This document shows, piece after piece, positions 11,260 to 23,160 of a stretch of DNA of 64,000 nucleotides; position 1 is the first letter of the stretch; each line of letters begins with the position of its first letter. This DNA is from Tretioscincus oriximinensis. Its lineage: Eukaryota; Chordata; Lepidosauria; Squamata; Gymnophthalmidae. Location: the NCBI GenBank assembly GCA_022410635.1, contig JAJVDF010000019.1, positions 1,988,307 to 2,052,306 on the forward strand, in the 5' to 3' direction. The notes beneath the pieces were generated by a model. The model had not been told where the DNA came from. It saw only the letters and a list, made by a program, of their open reading frames with translations, and made no database searches. Made by a program: the position numbers and the translations under genes.

Positions 11260-13450
11260 ATAAAAGTAACATAGGAATGCCATAAATAAACAATGAAAAC
11301 TTCCTTGGAAATCTTGTTTTACTTGCTTTGGGGATTTTTCATATCTTCAGACAATAGTTGTTGGAAGGAATTTTTCCTGCCTTCTGCATTTCTATAGGCA
11401 GAAGCATTCCTGCTCAGGAAGTGTAATGGCTCTGTTCTAGTTTTTCTTCTACATGCCTGGCTTTCACTCTCCCTTTACCATGATTGGATGACAACATGTC
11501 ACAAGACACATAAAACAGAAAAGCTAGGGAACACAGCCTTCATACTTCAGAGATGTTTCCACAGAGAAGAAATTATTGTTGACTACTTAAATACAGTCCA
11601 CACAAGGTATGTTTATGGTAAGTATAATATGATTTTCATAGTCTTGGTGAATAGTGATGTAGTTAGCAGTGTGAATTGCACTTTTCCTGATAATTGCTTA
11701 GACTATTCCCAGTCAAAGTGTAAATTTGACCTTAGTCATCAGCTTGCTCTGGTGCAGATCCATTTCCCTTTCTGCTGTGTGTGTCTTATTCAGGGAAATA
11801 TATCAAANTAGAGGCTACCATTGTCAGCATAAAGCCTACCAAATTCTAAACCTGTACAAAAAAAACTCTCACTTTTCTTGGGAGTGAAGATTTATTTTAA
11901 GAATCAAGTTGCCAATTGTTATAGCTGACTGGATAGCTTAGTAGCAGATATCTCTATTATTATAAAGAAAGATTTTTATGAAGTTGCTTTTAATGTAAAT
12001 GAGGATGAATCTCCTTCGGTTTCTTTTGATTAGCAACAATGCCTATTGTGCAGCTAACTGCAGTGGTTACTTTCTGAACATTTCTGTGTCGTACCTGTCN
12101 AGTCTTGGAATTCTGTGGGAGGTCTGGATTGTTCTTTTGAGCAATGGACACATCAAAAAAATGCAAGTGTGTTAGAAAATCTCATACTGTATGTCCATTT
12201 GGTTTCCCATAATTTGATCACATTAAAGGTAAATCGGACCAATCCCACTTCTATGCCTTCTTTGAAAGCAATGTACTAGAAATATCACACTAAATTTGCT
12301 TTCTTTTATTTCTTTCCCCTTTTTAAATACAAGCTTCAAAGAAAATACAATTGCATGGTAGGTTTAACTTTAAATTTGTTAAAAAAAAATTCCAAGACCT
12401 ATATAAAAAAGACATTTTAAACCTAAGAGTTCTGCTCATTAAATGACTGTTCCATAGGCATAATTGTGTTCCTTGGAAGGCAGTTCCATTCAGCAGAAAT
12501 GCTGAATTCAGCTTCTGAAAAGCACAGGGCTTCTAAGTTTAAACCCACAGTTAACTAGGCTGTCCATTCCAATAAGCAGTGTGACCTTATTCTAAAGTAT
12601 TCTATGGATTCTTAGGGAGAAATTTGTCAAAATAAAATACCTTACACTGTTCCCAAATGACTCTGGGTTGCAATAGTGCCAAAATTCCATCAATAGATGT
12701 CGAACTTGATTGATTCCCCAAACGGATACCAGAACCATTGTGGGAAATGCTGACAAAGACATGAAACCAGTGTTCATTTAAATTGGAAGGAGAGAATAAG
12801 TCTAGTCTTGGTGACAGAAATGGAGGAATCAGATGACTGGAAATGTGTATAAACTTTAAAATTATGGTCTAATTTGAATAAAGTACATCTATATGTGATT
12901 TGATGTGAATCCTATATGTGAAGTATTTTGATTTCTACCTTTGAACTAGCCCAGCCTATTTTAAAAATACAAATTAAAATTAAAAAGCCCTTTAAAAGGG
13001 CAAAATAACAATGAAATTGAGTCAGGTCAAACTGAATTGTTAGCTTGAACTCATTCTGGTGAACTCTCTTAGTTCAGATTGAATGGGAATTGGCTCACTT
13101 AAACCTGATGATGATTTTTTAAAAGCTCAAACTAAATTTGAGAAGAGTTCTCCAATTCCTTAATGTTGTAAGAATTAAGGTGGACAGTATCTGTAGAGGT
13201 AAATTTGGTAAAAGCTTTCTGACTCAGAAATCAGTGCAGAATTAACACATGTGGTTGGAGGTAAAGGCAAGAGAACAATTAGAAGTGAGCAGTTTTGAGA
13301 AGCCAGAATTTTATTAATAATGTATGGTAGCTGAAACCAGAGGTCAAGGACAGTGCACAGTTTCAGCAAGAAGAGACTCAGGAATGTAGCTGAAGTAGAA
13401 GGCAGAATGGCAGACTGATTTCATGCAGTCTTGTAGTCCTGGAGTCAAAT
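11260..13450. other. Unannotated AT-rich stretch
   Basis: No recognised transposon or RNA gene. Open frames such as 11488-11811 (+) and 12592-12777 (-) show no family signature and are read as chance. Confidence 0.45.
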
Positions 13451-13462
13451 TTGAGGGATAGA

Positions 13463-13618
13463 GGAGGAGAAGAAGGAGAAGGAGAAGGAGAAGGAGAAGG
13501 AGAAGAAGAAGAAGGAGAAGGAGAAGGAGAAGAAGAAGAAGAAGAAGAAGAAGAAGAAGAAGAAGAAGAAGAAGAAGAAGAAGAAGAAGAAGAAGAAGAA
13601 GAAGAAGAAGAAGAAGAA
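13463..13618. repeat. (GGAGAA)n/(GAA)n microsatellite at a SINE tail
   Basis: GGAGAA hexamers grade into pure GAA over about 155 bp, directly abutting SINE-A copy 2. The poly-E and poly-L frames are artefacts of the repeat. Confidence 0.95.
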
Positions 13619-13906
13619 CTGGGTTCTTATACCCCACTTTTCTCACCTTTCCAAGGGACTCTAAGCGATTTACAAGGGTATTTTGCCTGAAGGCTTACAT
13701 TCTATCTTCCCCACAAGGCTGTGGTGTTTCCCATGTATCTACTTGCAGTCAGTTGCAATTTCTTGCAATTCATGCTTTCGAATAGCTAGGTTGGCTAGAT
13801 CTACAGGCTAGTGGAAGGTACCCACCCCTCCCCATGTCTGACACAGGGCTTTGAAAGCCGATCTCCCAGATGAGAGTCGGTTTCCTAAGCAACTGAGCCA
13901 TTCGTG
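13619..13906 (-). mobile_element. tRNA-derived SINE (SINE-A), copy 2
   Basis: Same order as copy 1: the L2-like tail (TTATACCCCACTTTTCTCAC on plus), the TTGCAATTTCTTGCAATTC body and a tRNA-like head ending near AACTGAGCCATTCGTG. The box B region has drifted slightly. Confidence 0.88.
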
Positions 13907-13909
13907 TTC

Positions 13910-15205
13910 AAAATCAAAAGTATTGGTTTCAAAGCTAGGCTGTCCAATAGGAAAATCTCAATAATCCGCTTACCACTTTGGAAAGGGACATAGCCATCAT
14001 TGCATGTATTTGCAAGAGCGTTTATCCACAAACAGACTTAGAGGACCATCACTTCTTTGTCTACCAAGACATGCATTGGCAAGATTTGCCATAAGAATAC
14101 ATTTGAGCATTACCATTTTTAGTGGCATTAGATACCATTGAATTATTATTTTATTGCACAATTGTTTGTAAGTTCAAAGGAAAGGTTTTTTCCCTGTCAT
14201 GCACAGAGGCATCATGGAATACGATGCTTTTTTCCCAAAATGAAGATAAGAGCATTGTGAATGTTTCTGTAACNAAGTAATCTCTTCTGATAGTAGAAGC
14301 ATGGTATTTGTCAGTCAACAGGAAAAAAACTTGATCCTTATTACTAAAACAGATGAATAATTAGTTTGATTCATATTGTCAACACATGATTCATATTGTC
14401 ACTATATGAGACATTTCGGTACATGGTGGGGTATAAATGTAAATAGAGAAATAAAGAAATAATGTTGAAATGTAAGGCCAATTTCCTAATTTGTCTCATT
14501 GCTCATTGGCAAACAGACAGTAAATCTCTAATCTGGGATATAATCCAGAATCAGACCCTATGCAAAGTCAACATTTCATATTTAATATTGAGCAAAATAT
14601 TTGCTTCATTATTAATATATTTTCTTGTTGATTTGTTCTTAATAAAAATGAAAAAAGTAAATATCAAAGAGAGAAAATAGCATAAAGGAACACAAAATTT
14701 GTACTGAATTGTCTTTTTAAAATTCTTATTCTTTGTTCAATGAAATGGCATTCATTCTTAGAATTTGTTTGTTTGCAATAATCTATCAAAAATCCTTTCC
14801 ATTTATGTTTCCCTGTATTGTTCCTTGTAGCTGTTACTCAAGCCCACAACATTTCCATTAATATGAGATATGTTTTATTCCAGAGGTGCTNTGTTAAGGA
14901 AAACACGTTTGTCCTCTACATAGCCAGGCCACTTGTTTTTAAGTGTTTATATGTTTGTGGGTGGAGGAAATATATGCCAAAGTTCTGACGAAATTTTAAA
15001 GAAATAACATTTATCAAGCAATGTTGGGTCATCATTCTTAGTGCTTCCAACAACACAAACATATCTAAAATATAACAAAACTGATCAGAAAATACTTTAA
15101 TAGCTTCCTTAATAATACAACTCATTACTATTGGGGGTGAGAAAGTCATAGCTTTAACTATATGGATCCTTGTTGGTAAAGTGATACCTCTGGGGTTTTT
15201 TTTAA
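13910..15205. other. Unannotated AT-rich stretch
   Basis: Contains a small direct repeat of GATTCATATTGTCA near 14370-14402. Nothing else recognised. Confidence 0.45.
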
Positions 15206-15209
15206 TGTC

Positions 15210-15528
15210 CTATACGAGTATACTATAGCTTTCCTCCCAAGGAGCAAGTAACTTTTTTATTTCATGGTAGCTGTCATTGTCTGCAATGATCTTTGCACCC
15301 AACAAAATGAATTCAGATACGGCTTCCTTTTCTTCTTCTTTAGTTGTCAGAAAGTGATAGAACCAAAACTCTGATCTAGATTTCTGCACGCTCTTTTCAT
15401 TATCATCAAATGGCTCCTTAACATTTGTTTTTGCCTTTTGCTGATATTGTCTAAGTGTGCGTGATTGCTGATTTTTCTCTCAGTTTTTTATTCCTTTTAA
15501 TCTTAGCATCCAATTTATCAAGCCTGAC
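15210..15528 (-). pseudogene. Coding-like segment of unknown family (exon or retro-pseudogene)
   Basis: The minus strand reads open without a stop from 15479 down to a TAG at 15210-15212 (about 90 codons). It has protein-like composition, including SEFWFYHFLTTKEEEKEAVS and LLGAKIIADNDSYHEIKKLL. Upstream, after a one-base shift near 15450, a second frame reads LDKLDAKIKRNKKLREKS, so the segment looks like one protein with a single frameshift. It has no ATG start and would be missed by ATG-based ORF calling. A short A-run follows the stop within ten bases. It could be a last coding exon, a retrocopy or a transposon protein end. I do not recognise the family. Confidence 0.5.
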
Positions 15529-15529
15529 A

Positions 15530-16820
15530 TTTCACATTACGTATTACACATATAAATAAGTAAGATGACAATATACTATATTGTTGAAATCCTTCCNCAG
15601 TTTTGAATGACATGTCATTTTGAGCTACCGCAGATTCTCCCGTAGACCCTTTTATCGGACATCATCATAATTTATTATCATCATCAATCATCATCATCAT
15701 AATAATGCTGCAGCATTTATTTATACCGACTCATTCACCAAAGGGCAGCTCACATAGCTTTTGCTGCTATCAAAGTTTGAACCTAGACATCCCTCTTTAG
15801 CATAAGGTTCGTTTTTACCTGAATATTGGGATTCTTATTTCTGAAACATGTATTGCCTTGCAAAATGTGGCTTAAGGAATGTGGAAAAGTATCACAACAT
15901 CACATTTCCAATATCTATAAATTTTGATTCATGCATGGAATTCTAACATAGATTTTACACCAGGCACATAACTCTCTGTAGTGCATTTACAAAGTAAAAA
16001 TGCAGCATTCAGTGCCCTGAAGGATAACTTCTTGCTAGAAGAAAAAAATAAACAAAACATATGGTTTAATTCCATCCGGAAGACTTTTAACTTTTGTTTA
16101 CACAGTCCATAAAAATAAACATAGCAAAGAATATATTGGACACCTGAGCCTATCTCACACATCAAGCATCTTCATAGCTCAAAGACATCATAGCATCAAG
16201 AATTCTGTACAGGCATCTCGGCATCTGAATAACTGAATCATTACACATGTGCAGTAATAAAGATAAGCTTTAATATAAATATTTCATCACTCTCACAGGA
16301 AATTTTAGTAGCCTCTGAAATTAAGAGCTAGCTGACTAGCAGTAAACATGTACAGACTGGTTTCATCCAGAAAACCCAACAGAATGTGTAATAGTATTTT
16401 CTCTTCATTCATAAACATTCCCACTTCACTTAATCTATACCAATGTACAGTAACTCAAAAAATTGTCTCCCAATTTTGAAAACAGCTGCCGTGTCGCCTA
16501 ATTAAAAGCTAATAACCCTTTTAGAAATAAAGCATATAACATGTGAACAGAAAAAANCTTGGTAATCTAAGCATTTTGATATAGATTGGTGACCCATACA
16601 TTTCAAGGAGAAATGCATGAAGTTCATCAGGATAATTGGATGTAAGATTCCGGTTGTCTCGTGTTACAACGGGATTTCAGTACCATTCCACACCATATTT
16701 CATGAAGGTATTTTGGACCAGGATGTGGCATACTGGTCAAAGGCAGGCAAGTCATTCTATCCAGGGATAAGTNGCCAATGATTCAGGATAAGGCTATCTG
16801 CTGTCTAAGTAGCTCATCTC
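15530..16820. other. Mostly unannotated stretch
   Basis: Minus-strand 15580-15660 has a short protein-like run (TGESAVAQNDMSFKT) that may belong with the segment at 15210-15528. 15660-15710 has ATC/ATA triplets. Otherwise nothing recognised. Confidence 0.4.
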
Positions 16821-16825
16821 ATTAA

Positions 16826-17124
16826 AGAAGAAGAACTGGGTTCTTATACCCCGCTTTTCTCACCTTTCAAAGGGACGCAAAGTGGCTTACAAGGGTATTT
16901 TTGCCAAAGGCTGACATTCTATCTTCCCCATCATGCTGTGGTGGTTCCCATGTATCTACTTGCAGTCAGTTGCAATTTCTTGCAATTTTTGTTTTAGAAT
17001 AGCTGGGTTGGCTAGAGCTACAGGCTAGTGGAAGGTNTTCACCCCTCTCCATGTCCGACACAGGGCTTCAAACCCCGATCTCCTAGATAAGAGATGGATT
17101 CCTTAGCGACTGAGCTATCCATGC
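16826..17124 (-). mobile_element. tRNA-derived SINE (SINE-A), copy 3
   Basis: Full-length copy with only a short GAAGAA tail. The tRNA-like head (plus text ends GCGACTGAGCTATCCATGCC) and the L2-like tail are both present. Few differences from copy 1. Confidence 0.9.
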
Positions 17125-17125
17125 C

Positions 17126-18440
17126 TGAGTGCTGACTTTTGAAATTCTTGCTTATTTAAAAAGAAAATGTTAAATATCTGAATGTGTATTAATGATGCAA
17201 ATGTGATCTATCAGAATAAATATTTTTTTAGGGGAAAAATAGCAATCTTAGTGTATGGTTTTAAAAATAACAACTCTGGAAAAAGAGCACATAGCAGCAC
17301 TTTTAATGATAAAGACTGTCTCTTTCTCACCAAAAATCCAGAAGTCTTATATCTTTTACAAGCAGATTCCTTGTCATAGTGTTACCCACCCTAGGCAATG
17401 TTTATGTGATAGGAGTTGCAGCTGGTGGCTACACAACTGGAACTGATAGTTAATAATTAATGTATATGTGTCATACTCTGTGGACTTCAGAAGATGGAAC
17501 ATATCTCTGTATTCATTTTAGACATGTAGGAAAATGTTGCACTGTATTTCAAAAAATATTAGACCCTTGATACACTTTCTGAAACATTCTTACAAAAACA
17601 AAGCAAGCTTGCTACTGAAGGTATGCTCCAAAAAATCAGGAAAACTCACCTGGTTAGCAATGATACTTCTTTCTTGTTTTCCATATCTAAAAAACAAAGG
17701 ACATTGCATACAGTAACTTATTGCTTATTGTTATGTTGACTGTAGATCTCCTTTGATTTCATTTTTAATACTTTGGACCTTCTCTGTGGTGTGTAGCCAA
17801 GTATGTTTCATTGTGGAATGAGGGAAACTGTGGTAGGAGCCAGAAACCCACTTTTAGTAGCATTCCCTACAGGCATTTAAAAATGAGCAAAAGCAGATTC
17901 CATCAGCACTGTTTAAGATAAACAGAAAATAGTTTTGGTTAGTGCTGGTCCCAATAACATATGGATTTCCCTGCCAGAATAAAACCAAAGAAAAATTATT
18001 TGGTTGTATGCTCTCAGTTTAAATCTCATTTATTTAGCCTTTGAGACTAAGACAAATTATTTTAAGGTAGAGTCAGAAATCTCTGTAAAAGGGAGTCACA
18101 GCTGACCAATACTCATATCTGGGTGTTTCCAATGAATGTTTATGCATGGAGAAAGAGTGCCATTTCTCCTTTCATAAATTCCCATGTCTGTCCTTTCCAG
18201 CTTCCTTCAAAGGTTAGGCAAAGCAAGACTGACAAAAAATGGGGTCCCCACCATTTTCCGACCCACACTACCCTATCTAGTTTCTCCTATAGCTGGTATT
18301 TGTGAAACTGTGTAGTCATGCAAATATGAGTATTGAAAAACACCTGATTGTGATTTGATGGCTGTGATGTCATGACAACTATTTGAAAAACATGACCATG
18401 TAAATGCTTGATTGGTGCTTGATAAATAAACTCTATTTTC
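17126..18440. other. Unannotated AT-rich stretch
   Basis: At 17775-17822 a GGACCTTCTCTGTGGTGTGT motif resembles the AFSVV part of L2 ORF2, so a tiny L2 remnant is possible. No gene was recognised. Confidence 0.4.
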
Positions 18441-18445
18441 TGCAG

Positions 18446-18758
18446 GAAGAAGAAGAAGAAGAAGAAGAACTTGGTTCTTATACCCTGCTTTTCTCACCTT
18501 TCAAAGGGACTCAAAGCGGCTTACAAGGATATATTTTTACCCGAAGGCTCACATTCTATCTTCCCCACCAGGCTATGGTGGTTCCCATGTATCTACTTGC
18601 AGTCAATTGCAATTTCTTGCAATTCATGCTTTCGAATAGCTGGGTTGGCTAGAGCTACAGGCTAGTGGAAGGTGCTCACCCCTCCCCACTTCCAACACAG
18701 GGCTTCGAAACCCCATCTCCCAGGCGAGAGACGAATTCCTAAGCAACTGAGCTATCCA
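18446..18758 (-). mobile_element. tRNA-derived SINE (SINE-A), copy 4, with short (GAA)n
   Basis: A (GAA)n tail of about 24 bp is followed by the full SINE-A body and head (plus text ends CTAAGCAACTGAGCTATCCA). The copy is close to copies 3 and 6. Confidence 0.9.
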
Positions 18759-18802
18759 GAAGCACCACTGCCATATGCATGTCATACCTCTTATATGATC
18801 AT

Positions 18803-18960
18803 GTTCCCACTGAGCCTTATTCTGGGCAATATCCCTGAATAGGAACCTGCCATATACATGCTAGGGTAGATGGGACCAGTCATAGTCTACCCTGGCATGT
18901 GGATCGCCAAGCTCTGTACCAAGATATAACCCAGAATAAGCCTCAGTGGTGACAGGGCCT
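18803..18960. mobile_element. Foldback MITE (family C), full copy
   Basis: The outer arms CCACTGAGCCTTATTCTGGG and CCCAGAATAAGCCTCAGTGG are near-perfect inverted repeats. Inner arms CATGCTAGGGTAGA and TCTACCCTGGCATG are also inverted, giving a nested hairpin of about 155 bp. Partial relatives lie at 36475-36545 and 41296-41390. There is no coding capacity. Confidence 0.75.
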
Positions 18961-19938
18961 ATGAGTCTTATGCAGGACCAATACACAATGTGATTGAACT
19001 AAAATATTTTATAGTCCTTTGAATTTTCTTTTCTCTTTCTTTAAAGATGTGCAAAGTTCAATTCATGTTAAAAAATATCTGATGGAAATAATTCACGTCA
19101 AATAACTGAGGATCAAATAATTTCATCAAATGGAAAATGAAATCTGATCAAATCAGTCCTCCGTTCTCCTGTTCTCTAGTACAAATTATGACATGAAACA
19201 GTTTTCACTGTGTTTTATGCCCTTAAACCAGTTTTTCCCCTCAGTGGAAATATTGATAGTTTTTGTTTTTCAGACACTTACAACTGTTCAATTCAACATC
19301 TCTTTTGATTAATACAGCATGCTTCTAATCGAGAAGAATCTATACTTCCGAGGCATATTCTGCTAATTTATGGTTGGTGTCATTTTTAATATTAAAGGAA
19401 GTCACAGGCATGATCCCACACAAAGTTTTAGAAGTATGTGTGAACATTTTGATAGGCAGTGCAAAAGTTCCAAGACTGCCATATTAATATTACAAAGAGC
19501 CCATGGGCTTTCCCCTTCTCTTCATTTTAAAACCATGTTGTAATGCCTAACTGAGTGCCTGCTGGCAACACAGCTGCTGTGCTTCTTTGTAAATGGAGCC
19601 ATTGATGCTCTTGGGAAGGAGTTGCAGGTTGTCACGGTGTAATAGTGTAGTGTGTGTGTGGGGGGGGCGGGGGCGGGCGGAGGGAGACACAGTCTCCACC
19701 ATGACATTGTTTGAATTAGAGAAGAAATGGAAATGTGATTTGAGGGTTCAATTCCATCTATAATACATATAAAACTTTCCCCAAAGAGAAAATTATAATG
19801 TGCAATTATAATGCCAGATTTTACCAGATAAAATCCAGGATAAGTTTGCACTGGATATAAAATGGATATAAAAATGTATCACACACACACACACACGGTA
19901 CTGCATGCATTGGAAGGTTAAAGGTTTTATTTGCTAAT
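18961..19938. other. Unannotated AT-rich stretch
   Basis: Contains a G-rich patch near 19655-19685 (GTGTGTGGGGGGGGCGGGGG-like) and an (AC)n run at 19878-19897. No gene recognised. Confidence 0.45.
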
Positions 19939-19939
19939 C

Positions 19940-20413
19940 CTAATTGATAAATTTCAGAGAAATAGCCGTGTTAGTCTAGTTGAACAAAGAAACTACAAAG
20001 GAAGATTTGAAAGAGAAGCAGCAGAACTTGAATACATTCATAAGTTCCAGGCCATCAACAAAGGACTTAGATACAGAGATAATGGTTTCCTGGCCAACTA
20101 TACATTTTTATGAAACCTGTTAAGTATTTGATTGTTTCTCTACCAGATATTGCCTCTTGTGGCCACAGGGACTTTTTCACATAAGAGGATTCGTTTCTTC
20201 TATTTACCTGTTTTTCTAACCTGCAATTCATCACCTTACTACATTTGCATATGCTTTGTCTTCTCCCATACACAATTTCCTATAAATACCTGACCCTGAC
20301 ATTAGTCCCTCAGCATCTGAAGAAGTAGACGTGTCTACGAAAGCTTATGCCAACCACTTTTCGCAAGTTAGTCTCAAAGTGCTGCTAGCTCCTTTGCTGG
20401 ACTAATTGATAAA
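19940..20413 (+). mobile_element. Penelope-like element, short copy with 12-bp TSD
   Basis: Flanked by identical 12-bp direct repeats CTAATTGATAAA at 19940-19951 and 20402-20413. The element (19952-20401) starts with TTTCAGAGAAATAGCCGTGT and TAGTCTAG, which is the reverse complement of the PLE end seen at 63.76 kb. It then jumps into the end of the PLE ORF (NYKGRFEREAAELEYIHKFQ), the 3' UTR, a hammerhead-like motif and the GCTAGCTCCTTTGCTGGA terminus. An inverted terminal fragment at the 5' side is typical of PLE insertions. The RT is missing. Confidence 0.88.
20313..20350 (+). ncRNA. Hammerhead ribozyme-like motif, PLE copy 2
   Basis: GCAT 20313-20316, CTGAAGA 20317-20323, extra A 20324, helix II GTAGAC/GTCTAC (six Watson-Crick pairs, GT loop), GAA 20339-20341, AGCT 20342-20345, T 20346 (predicted cleavage after it), ATGC 20347-20350 pairing with the opening GCAT. 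Helix III is only a 4-nt palindrome, so activity would need a dimer, as in other minimal retroelement hammerheads. Confidence 0.75.
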
Positions 20414-21890
20414 CTTATGGATCAAATCAGTTGTTACTATATATTGCACTTTCTGGATGGATAACTGGATAGAACAGAGGGAAAAAGGTGGGGAAAGGGA
20501 AAAAGAAGGTCCGGGGAGAAGACTGGAAGAGATTGATATCTTGCACAATTGCTATGAAACTNATTTTTCTCTCCTTTATGCAGAGCCAATGAATTCCTCT
20601 AGAAATTATGCAAATATGCCTTGAGNCTTCCTTCTTCACTCTTCTTTTGTTGCCCATATAAATTTTCTTTCACTCTTTCTTTTTCTATGTAAAGAACTCC
20701 ACTAATTCTTCGATGCTTTGGCTTTTATCATCGTAACTACTATGAAGCACCTGTGTAATGTTTACCTAAAGAAGTGCTTATCTGCCTTCTTTGCATCCTG
20801 CAACAATTACCTGTTTTTTTTTAATTTTAATTTTATTTATCTCAATGGTTGTAACACGGCATGGAATTTCAGACCACAAGAAGAAATGCAATAAACAAAA
20901 CAAAATGAGTTTTATATACTTTATTGTCTTATCTCCTCAGTTCCTGCAAAATGATATCCAAATACAAACTCTGTAGTACATACAAATACATTGATTCTCT
21001 TATTGCATTCAGTCATCCATCCAGTCTAGAATACAAATTTAAACCCAGAGAGCTTTTAGGAGATCCCGTTAGCTTTTTATTTCACAAATGTGCACACACA
21101 GACAGACTGAAAGGCTGCAGTCAAATGTTATTTTAAATTGTCTTCAGTCCTGAAGAAAATGGGTTTTGAACAGGGGTTTTGTTGTTGTTGTTTTCAGTCC
21201 AGTTGAAAACCCCTTTTTTCTGGTTTTCAGACTTATTCTTCAGGTCTGAGGACAGATTCAAAAGCAAAAGTGTAGTCTGCAGCCAGTGACGTTCCAGCAT
21301 AATGCTGAAGTGTATTCATTTTCTTTCCCCTCCTGTTACACCAAGAACACTAGACAAGCAAATGGTCCATGTACATGATTCTGGATGGTCTGGCACCATT
21401 AAAGGATCCTAATAAAAATGATCTTTCACATAAATCTCCCGAGAGTGTTGTTGCAAGGAAAACTCAGTAGCAGGGAACGCAGAAGTGTTTTCCAAAGAAT
21501 ACATTATAAGTTATACTGAAAAGTCAATTATTTTTTCAAGCTAAGAGCCNGAGAGAAATAGCCAATAAGAAAGTGGTATCAGTACATGGCAATGGTGTGA
21601 CAGGGCAAGTAANAACTCCAGCACTGCCAGTCCAGATGCTGGAACATTATGCCAAGCAACCAGGAACATTTGCTGAAAAGAAATATCTTCACAGTTTGAC
21701 ATCTGTGACTGCTGTAAAAAGATAAGGAGGATAAACACTGTAATGAGCTTGAATGGAAGAAAAGGCAGGCTAGTAAATGGTAGAAGCGCCTTCTTTTTTA
21801 ATACTTAAAAGAGTGTTTCAAAAAGAAAACTCAAAACCCCTGATTAATCCCTGAAATAATTTTGTTTCAGCAAATAATAACTATGAAGGC
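20414..21890. other. Unannotated stretch
   Basis: AT-rich, with no gene recognised. 21130-21262 holds an imperfect inverted repeat (GGGTTTTGAACAGGGGTTTT against AAAACCCC...GGTTTTCAG) that could be an old foldback element. Confidence 0.4.
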
Positions 21891-21899
21891 ACCTAGCAG

Positions 21900-22870
21900 C
21901 AAATCATGGAGGCTGGAGACATACCATCTTCAGTGCTGTCTCCACCTTTGAGAAGTGGGACACATCGGCTGCTTGTCTGCCAGTGTCCCATTTTGCTGCC
22001 ATGGCTAGAAGGGAGATGCTGTGGAGTGGTGCGTCTCGCTCCCCGGAAACGGGGTACAGGATGCGTCACCTTTCTGCACACGTCAGGCAGAACAGCAGAT
22101 TCCCTTTCTTTCTATCCTTACGTGATGGCTGTCGGGGGGAGGGAGGCAGGCGTGACACAGCTTCCCAGGCCAAAAAAATGGGTAACCATAGCGTGGTTTG
22201 AGGAATTAGATATCGCCTGGCTATCCCATAGTTATGGGGGCCTTCTTAAAAGGTTTGGAATTGCGGAGTCTGCCTTTGAAGATGGATGAGGCCTAACACA
22301 ATTTCGAGTGAAGGGGTGGCTGCACACAGGAATGATCCTTGAGAGCCCTAACATCCTCCCTGATCCTGAATTAGGCTCAAGCTGGGCTTGAGCAGAACCC
22401 ACAGAGTGTGGCCGGGTTGGTGCTGCTGGACGGCTTGGGCTGGGCAGACTGCCATAGACTAGGTCCACCAGGAGAGTGGGCAGCCATGGACCCACGGCTC
22501 AAGGTATNGGTAATAGTTGCCTGCTGGATGGCCTAAGCTGGGCAGCTTGGTCAGGCTGCCACACCAAGAGGGGCAGACAGTCTGGGTCATGAATTGTGAC
22601 TGACTCACAATTCATCAGGCAAGCTGCTGCGCCTGCCACACTCCAATTAACAGTCAGGGCCTTTTGTTCCACTTTGGGTTACGTTAACTGTGTTATTTAT
22701 AGTTCAAGCACTGTGTTCACTTTTAATTAGTATGTTCAGGTAGCACAATTGTCACAGGTCTTGCATCTAGGTTTTGGTTGATTGTTAAATTATTAAACTG
22801 GTTTATTCAATTTAATAGGTTCTGTTGTCATTCCTGGGCTGGCCGGCGGTGGCAATCCATGCAGGGCTAC
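21900..22870 (+). mobile_element. GC-rich unclassified repeat, LTR-like 3' part
   Basis: GC content jumps well above the flanks. Near 22400-22600 the phrase CTGGACGGCTTGGGCTGGGC recurs as CTGGATGGCCTAAGCTGGGC, an internal duplication about 110 bp apart. The last 240 bp (CTGCCACACTCC...TTTAATAGGTTCTGTTGTCA) are homologous to 34395-34615. The TTAATAA-type signal before a TGTTGT block suggests an LTR R/U5 region. The 127-codon plus frame at 21906 matches no family I know. Classification as an LTR element is inference. Confidence 0.4.
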
Positions 22871-23094
22871 TCCTGAAGACAAAAGATAGAGGTGCAAAGA
22901 CCAGTTGCTGCACCTTGTGCAGATAAGACCTTCCACTGCATTCAATATAGGCAGACCTGCTTATCCCANATTGGCCTTATTAGCTACCATACATCTTCCT
23001 TCGTGAAGATATTTGTGCTATTAATAATAAATTTGATGAGTCCAAAGCTGTGCCCACTGGTCTTTATGAATTAAGCTAATCGATTTCTACTAAA

Positions 23095-23160
23095 TTTGAC
23101 CGTTGGTGAAAGGCAGGGTATAAATAATTTTAAATAAATTAATTAAAAAATTAAAAAATC
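23095..23160 (+). mobile_element. L2/SINE 3' tail fragment
   Basis: GTTGGTGAAAGGCAGGGTAT followed by AAATAATTTTAAATAAATTA matches the L2-type 3' end (GGTGAAGGGCGGGATAAAA) with an AT-rich tail. Confidence 0.55.

Noticed and set aside
12592..12777. 61-codon minus frame with LLMEFWHYCNPESFGNSV
   Set aside because: Resembled a LINE fragment at first sight, but no ordered set of motifs supports it.
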